In this document: positions 58,407-64,000 of the stretch, piece after piece
Layout: every line of letters starts with the position of its first letter
Numbering within the stretch: position 1 is the first letter of the stretch
From: Auriscalpium vulgare
Lineage: Eukaryota; Basidiomycota; Agaricomycetes; Russulales; Auriscalpiaceae
Length of the DNA stretch: 64,000 nt
Assembly: GCA_019915015.1 (NCBI GenBank)
Contig: JAHBBC010000003.1
Location: 1,550,001-1,614,000 of the forward strand
Direction: 5' to 3'
The notes under the pieces: model-generated
What the model was told of the DNA's origin: nothing
Database searches by the model: none
Seen by the model: only the letters and a program-made list of their open reading frames with translations
Made by a program: the position numbers and the translations under genes

Positions 58407-59811
58407 ATGATGAAATTTGCTTCCCTCATCGCCTTCGTGGCGTTTGCCACGTCCTCTATTGCCCACACTATATTCCAGGTTAGTGCTTCGCAGCTGTCCG
58501 CCTCTGCACAAGCTGACGTCAGCTGTAGGAGGTTTATGTGAACGGTGTAGACCAAGGGCACATTAACGGCATCCGTGTTCCAACCTATGACGGGGTCAGT
58601 AATCTGGCTGCGAGGATCGAAGCGTAGACCACTCACTGTTGTTGCCTCCAGCCTATAACTGACGTTACTTCCAACGACGTCATATGCAACGGTGGTATCA
58701 ACCCGTACCAAACGCCAATCTCCACTGTCATCATTTCCACCCCTGCTGGTGCACAAGTCACCGCTGAATGGCACCACACCCTCGCCGGTGCAGACTCGTC
58801 TGACTCAGCAGACCCCATTGACCCCAGCCACAAGGGACCTGTCATGGCGTACCTGTAAGTGTCTCTCTCGTGTGACCGGTTCTTGTCTTTGAATTGTTGT
58901 TATTTGGGAAAAAGGGCCAAGGTTCCGAGCGCCACGCAGACGACTGTCACTGGTCTCCAGTGGTTCAAGATTTGGGAAGATGGCCTCACAGTGTCCGACC
59001 AGTCGTGGGGTGTCGACCGACTCATTGCCAACAAGGGCAAGGTCACATTCACCATTCCCAGCTGCATTGCTGCGGGTCAATATCTCCTTCGGGTTGAGAT
59101 CATCGGTACGTGCGCTGATTCTCTCACCTGCTAGTGCGGGCATGCGCATCTAACGTATCCACAGCTCTTCACGCTGCTTCGAGTTACCCAGGCGCACAGC
59201 TCTACGTATGTTAGGCTTCTGAAGAGCATCTAAATCGATCTTGCTGACGGCATTTGTAGATGGAGTGTGCGCAGCTCGCAATCACTGGCGGGGGCAGCAC
59301 CAGCCCGGCGACGGTTAGCTTCCCGGGAGCATACTCAGGTAGGTCGCCATGTCTCTTCATTCCCAAGTCCCCCTGACACATGCCATCAAGGAACCGACCC
59401 TGGCATCAAGCTCAACATCTACCAGACCCTCAGCAATTACACCATCCCTGGTCCATCCGTCTTCTCGTGCAGCGGCAGCTCTGGAACAACGGCGGCTTCC
59501 CCTACCTCGTCTTCGTCGGCGACTGTGATATCATCGTCTGCACCCGCCAGCTCATCGTCATCGACGTCTTCGAGTGGAACTGTCGCGCAATACGGACAGT
59601 GCGGTGGTACCAGGTAAGCTGAAGTTGTGGCATAGTCCTGAGCGATACTAACCAGGTAATTCGCTCTGCTCAGCTACACTGGGTCCACCACGTGCGCATC
59701 GCCGTACACTTGCACGTACTCAAGTGCCTACGTATGTCGAATCTGTCGTCAAATGACTGTTGACGGGCAATACTGACTTCTACCTCTCAACAGTACAGCC
59801 AGTGCCTCTGA
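58407..59811 (+). CDS. AA9 lytic polysaccharide monooxygenase with CBM1
   Basis: Nine exons (58407-58478, 58529-58594, 58652-58854, 58915-59105, 59165-59205, 59260-59338, 59391-59613, 59674-59731, 59794-59811) encode 316 residues. The signal peptide [19 protein letters not shown] ends before His20, the required N-terminal histidine of the copper brace (mature HTIFQEVYVNG). The second copper histidine is in AEWHHTL (His87 or His88), and the axial tyrosine is probably in GAQLYMECAQL (about Tyr191). A Ser/Thr linker (about 235-280) joins a CBM1 cellulose-binding module, [20 protein letters not shown] ... TYSSAYYSQCL, with four cysteines. AA9 enzymes cleave cellulose or hemicellulose oxidatively using H2O2 or O2 and a reductant. 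The gene looks fully functional. A second AA9 gene follows 576 bp downstream on the same strand. Confidence 0.96.
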
Positions 59812-60387
59812 GTCTGCGGTCACGATGTTGCGAAGGAAATAATACTCATGTCTTGATATCCCGTTATGTTTCGAAAATCAATGAAACCCTGTTCACATCT
59901 GGATGCCACTAATAACGCAACACGTAGGGTTTCAAACCGGTTTCCGAAGGGTCGGCCATGTGCGGCACGCTCAGCAGAAGCAGTATTTCTATGGTCACGA
60001 GCTTTGCGCGACTGCGTCCGATCGTCAGGGAAGCCGGAAATCTTGCTGGCGTCGTCTTGTGTCCCCCTCACTCGTTCTCCGGAAGATTTTCGCCTTCGGA
60101 AGCGACATTGACACCTCGACATCTTACCATAACCAGGTCCTTGACTCTCGCGCTCGCTGTTCTTGTCTTCAATGTCATTCAATGTCACCCTGCCTTTGAT
60201 ACATTCTGACGCTCCTGTTGCGCGCGTGGTCCTCGTCACTGCTGGCTGGCGGTCGGCCGCATGCACCCCGCGGACTACACGACGACAACCCTGTCGTGAT
60301 CTTGCTGGGGTAGAGGTATAAAAACGACAGTGCTCGCTGAGTGGGCGGCAGCAAGCAATATTTCACCCCGAACTCAACGTGTTCACG
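59812..60387. other. Intergenic between the AA9 genes
   Basis: 576 bp with the 3' flank of AA9 gene 1 and the promoter of gene 2. A TATA box lies at 60317-60324. CTGGGG at 60305-60310 and CCCCGC at about 60268-60273 match the SYGGRG consensus of the carbon catabolite repressor Cre1, but short GC motifs are common here. Confidence 0.5.
60317..60324 (+). promoter_or_regulatory. TATA box of AA9 gene 2
   Basis: TATAAAAA, 64 nt upstream of the ATG at 60388; the spacing is the same as in AA9 gene 1. Confidence 0.65.
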
Positions 60388-61567
60388 ATGAAGGCACCTT
60401 TCGCGTCCCTCGCGTCGTTCGTCGTCTTGGCCAGCTCTGTCTCCGCCAAGACAGTATTCTCCGTAGGTCTGCCGCATACGCTGCCAATCACTGGCACTCA
60501 TCGTGCTTGTGCAGGCTGTCAGTGTCAACGGCGTGTACGAGGGTCTTGGCACCGGCGTTCGCGTCCCAGTGTCCAACTCGGTCAATTGAATAGCTTCCCG
60601 TTCGGTATAGCACAAACTTACGGAAATTCTGCGCAGCCTGTCACCAACGTTACCTCCAGCGACATCATCTGCAACACCGGCTTTGAGCAGCCTGTGTCGT
60701 CTGCTGTGCTGACCGTCCCAGCCGGGGGAACTGTTAGTGCCATCTTCCACCACACCTCCGCCGGCTACGTCGGCCCTGACCCTGCGGATCCCATTGACCC
60801 TACTGACAAAGGTTCGCACATCCGTGCCTTCACCCATTCACTGTGCCAGCTGACGCTCCCATGAAGGCCCCTTGACTGCGTACTTGTAGGCTCATCCAAC
60901 AACAGGGACTAGAGAACGATGCGCTGACAAGTTCGTACTCTCACAGGGCCGCCATCCCGTCGGCGACGCAGACCGACGTGACTAGTCTCAAGTGGTTCAA
61001 AATTTGGGAGGACGGCCTTCTCATCCCGCAGTACCAGTGGGGGAGCGACCGCCTTTTCATCAACAACGGTAGCGCTACGTTCACCATTCCGTCCTGCATT
61101 CCGAGCGGCCAGTACTTGCTGCGCGTGGAAGATATTGGTGCGTCCACTAGGACAATTTGTTGGTATACGTCTGTGACTCGGAGATTTCCTATAGCCTTGC
61201 AGAATGCGGCCTCGTACCCTGGCGCTCAATTCTACGTACGCTTTCTATTTTTAATGACAGCACAACTCGAGATTCTCACCTGGCCTTTCAAATTGCAGTT
61301 GAGCTGTGCCCAGATTCAGGTCATCAATGGTGGTACTGCCAGCCCCGCGACCGTCAGCATCCCAGGAGTTTACACCGGCGAGTTTTCTGTGGAAGCCAGT
61401 GCTTCGGATCATGGTGCTGACGAGCTCTTGTCAGCTTCTTCTCCCGGCATCATTGTCCCGAACGTCTACACCGTTGACTCTTACACTGTCCCTGGTGAGT
61501 GCAGTCAAAATAGTAAAACCAGCAAGTATTCACACCTCGCACAGGACCTGCCGTCTTCACTTGCTAA
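60388..61567 (+). CDS. AA9-family protein with Lys in place of the catalytic N-terminal His
   Basis: Nine exons (60388-60462, 60515-60580, 60637-60811, 60867-60885, 60947-61137, 61195-61235, 61299-61377, 61435-61494, 61545-61567) encode 242 residues. The fold is AA9: [96 protein letters not shown], ending TVPGPAVFTC. The signal peptide [20 protein letters not shown] leads directly to Lys21 (mature KTVFSAVSVNG), so the first copper ligand His1 is replaced by Lys, while the second histidine (HH at 85-86) and the Tyr (about 189) remain. An AA9 subgroup with Arg1 has been described from Lentinus; this is the Lys equivalent. It should not form a normal histidine brace. No CBM1. The seventh intron is GC-AG (61378-61434). 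Confidence 0.92.
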
Positions 61568-61705
61568 ATGCTGCAGGCAGTGAGGAAGACCACCGGTTAA
61601 AATGAGGACAATTAGCAGTGGTTGTTTTTGGAGATAGAAGACTTGTATCTTGTGAAATTATAAGGGGATATGCCCCGAGTATGCATTTCATTCAATAAGC
61701 TCTTC

Positions 61706-63966
61706 TTAAACAGCAATCGACCCTCCTCCATGCTGCCACCCCATTACCCTCCCCCACGACCTCCACATCCTCTGCACCACCAGCAGCTTCTCATCCCTAT
61801 TAAGCCCCGGGTCCTCCAGGTCCCCCACGTCCTCCAAAAACCCTTCCCTCAATCGCGACCGGGCGGGCAAATGCCCCTCCGCATACCGGCGCAGCGCGGA
61901 TACGCTCAACAGCAGCAGCCCTGCGGTCAGCGGCGCGACATCATGCGATGCGCCGGGCGGGCGCTGCGGCTGCGCGACGAGCAGGCGCTCTGTGCGCCGC
62001 ATCGCGAGCCACGCCGCCGTGCGCCGCCGCCGCCCGCCGAGCCGCCCAGAGCCACGACCGCCGGAGTAGAGAGTGAGGAGCGATCCAGTGGAGATGTAAA
62101 GAATCGCGAGGGCGGGGGCGACGCCGACGAAGGCGAAGGTGAGCTCTTGGGATTTGAGGAGCTTGTCGATACCGGAGAGTGCCTGATCGATGTCCACCTG
62201 CGCGAGAAAAATTGGATGAGAATCAAAAACGGTAGCGCGGAAGGAAAGGAAGCGTAGCGACCTTGGCTTTTTGAACCTGCACAAAGACGGAGCGCAGAAG
62301 AGAACCAGCGACGGCCGAACGCACGGGCCTGCGGATGTCCTCCTCGAAAATCTTCAGAATGGGCGTGAGATCGCCGACTCGGAGCTGCTTCGAGAGGTCT
62401 TCTAGCTGCGCAGCGTCGTATTTTAGCTTGTCTTTTGCCAGGGAAAGCGCCATCCGCTCGAGGGACTGAGATTTAAAGCAATTCAGAAATGCACTAGTGG
62501 GTCGAAGAGATGACAACATACCTGCGTGTCCGCAGCTATGCTCTCCTTCTGAACGATCATGCCCTCGTCGCCGCCAGTGCGCACCGTGTTCAGAATGTCG
62601 ACAATTGGCTCCACGAGCCACCCACGCCAGAAGCCTTTTAACGTCTCCCATGCGTCCTGAGCCAGCGCGATTAATGTATCCTGAGAAGCAACAGCTTCAC
62701 GGACAAGGTACAGCGTGAGGGGAGGCAGAATGACGAGACGCGGCCACATGAGCGTCAACCGTGACGGCCGTAATAACGAGTGCGCGCGCAGATGTGCATC
62801 GTGCTCGGACGCGTGTTGCGGGAGAACATGTGAGGATGTGATAGTCAGAGTCTGGACAAGGGACGCCTGCCCCTGCGGGCCTCCAATCTCTGTCACGTCC
62901 TCATCAGCGCGCCCGGACATGATACGATTGACTTCATCCAGGAAGTTTGAGCGCAGGTGCACCGCGACATCGGGGTTGTTTTCGGTACCCAGAAGATCGA
63001 CGAGGCGCGTGCGCATAAGAGTGAGGTCGCCGAGTGCCTTTGCGCGCTCGTCCCGCACACGCTCAAGCTCGGCTCGCTTGAGGCCGCATTCCTGGCGCGT
63101 CAGCTCCAGCGGGAGCGAGACGAAGGAGACAAGGGACGTCCAGAAGTCTTCGAGGGTACGTTGGAGGCGGTACAAAGAAGACACCATGTGGCTTGGGGAG
63201 GGACGGAGGGAGGAGGTTTTAATGGAGAAGGGATTTGACAATGAAAGCGATTGGAAGGGAATGGGGAATAGGTGCGGGTGTGTATGCAAGTGGGGAAATA
63301 GTGAGGCTGCCAAGCTAGCAGGTCGTCCGGTCTCTCTTTCTCCCTCACTGAGTATCTTCCTGACTGAAGAGATGGTGAGGAGCGAAGGTCTAAATTGACG
63401 TTGCTGTGAGTGGAGAATGTGAAGAACATTCTGTGCGAGGGTGACGAGACGCGATGGTAGTGCTGCAAAGAACGCGTGTTATCAGTCGATTCAACTGACA
63501 CGACGACAAAAATAAACTGTCGTGGAGTTGCAGAGTACGCGAAGGTGTTCATGGACGTACTCTGAACGAGATGGTATGCCACGTTCAGTCGCGAACGCGC
63601 GACGTCCGACCACCAATCCGCTTCTGACTCCACGTCAATAGCCTCGTTGAGGAGCCTATCCATAGCTTCGGCATACACTCCAGCAAGCAGCCTGTTCAAG
63701 ATAGCGTCCTTCAGGGCTTCCTCATCCTCATCCACCGCCCCCGTAGCACGGACGTCTGCGGCACTCTCGTAGCTCTGCAGAGCGGCGAGTGCATCTCGTA
63801 CATTCGTTTGACTGAGTGGAGGTGAGAGGGACACAAAGAGGGCTTGGAGGGCTTCTTTAGGACGGGTGTCAGTGCGCGCAGTAATTGCGTAGGTCGTCGG
63901 GTGAATCTTGGATGGGTCGACGGCGAGAATAAGACCGTTCGTGAGGTGGGAGACGGAGGACGACAT
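61706..63966 (-). CDS. NCA2: NCA2 family mitochondrial protein
   Basis: Four exons (63966-63561, 63462-62522, 62465-62262, 62197-61706) encode 680 residues. Conserved NCA2 segments: AAWETLKGFWRGWLVEPIVD-like block (DAWETLKGFWRGWLVEPIVD), ILNTVRTGGDEGMIVQKESI followed by AADTQSLERMALSLAKDK, GDLTPILKIFEEDIRRPVRS, LLRSVFVQVQKAKVDIDQAL and LLKSQELTFAFVGVAPALAI, the last leading into a membrane helix. Other hydrophobic helices occur near 365-385 and 600-615. In yeast NCA2 is a mitochondrial outer-membrane protein first identified through expression of ATP6/ATP8. The N-terminal third is less conserved. Exon phases agree throughout. Confidence 0.93.
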
Positions 63967-64000
63967 TGCGTGTCGACGCGTCGTTTCTCAGAACTGCAAT

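Overview
The window is nuclear DNA of a filamentous basidiomycete, most likely a wood- or litter-decaying mushroom (Agaricomycetes). The evidence is intron-dense genes with about 50-nt introns, gene spacing of a few hundred bases, high GC, and a gene set that includes two AA9 lytic polysaccharide monooxygenase-family genes (one with a CBM1), a glyoxal oxidase, and several F-box/leucine-rich proteins of the kind expanded in mushrooms. Gene models were built by hand: exons were joined at GT-AG (twice GC-AG) boundaries where reading frame and family similarity agreed. Coordinates span start to stop codon and include introns.

Layout, left to right. 1-372: 3' end of an unknown gene. 573-2146 (-): TRM61, tRNA m1A58 methyltransferase, divergent from a double-PAS protein (2355-3849, +). 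3850-5922: gene-poor. 5923-6955 (+): MDE1, methionine salvage. About 7315-11037 (+): RecQ-type helicase. 11285-14640: a tandem duplication of a small ABM-like (dimeric alpha/beta barrel) gene; the unit also captured the 3' end of the neighbouring F-box gene (14641-16411, -). 17067-18389 (+): Pho80-type cyclin. 18943-21538 (-): large unknown protein. 21666-22040: a solo LTR with a 5-bp target duplication. 22370-23376 (-): PalI/Rim9-like membrane protein. 23816-26331 (+): glyoxal oxidase. 26564-29031 (+): amino acid/choline/GABA-type permease. 29258-31358 (-): mitochondrial Xaa-Pro aminopeptidase (ICP55-like). 31499-33320 (-): Ser/Thr kinase. 33814-34579 (-): unknown. 34840-35979 (+): RPN10. 36197-37278 (-): SEC14. 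38055-39448 (-): EMG1/NEP1. 39828-41020 (-): uracil phosphoribosyltransferase. 42092-43305 (+): C2H2 zinc-finger protein. 44106-44900 (-): a third ABM-like gene. 45412-47228 (-) and 53999-55928 (+): paired TPR/F-box/LRR paralogues. 47720-49084 (-): thioredoxin reductase. 49706-50377 (-): EAF6. 50744-52398 (+): RPT5. 52981-53593 (+): small secreted protein. 56045-56876 (-): RRP40, 98 bp from divergent VPS37 (56975-57676, +). 58407-59811 and 60388-61567 (+): tandem AA9 genes, the second lacking the catalytic N-terminal histidine. 61706-63966 (-): NCA2.

Most genes are conserved housekeeping functions: tRNA and rRNA modification, exosome, proteasome lid/base, ESCRT-I, NuA4, nucleotide salvage, thioredoxin. 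Interspersed are lineage-specific secreted enzymes that fit plant cell-wall decay: AA9 oxygenases attack polysaccharide, and copper radical oxidases such as glyoxal oxidase supply the H2O2 that peroxidases and LPMOs use. The most unusual items are the Lys-1 AA9 homologue, the ABM duplication that left a captured F-box gene relic, the solo LTR, a 6-nt and an 11-nt micro-exon, and two GC-AG introns. I did not find a wholly new multi-gene system; the ABM-like duplication and the active-site-dead AA9 are the closest to undescribed biology.
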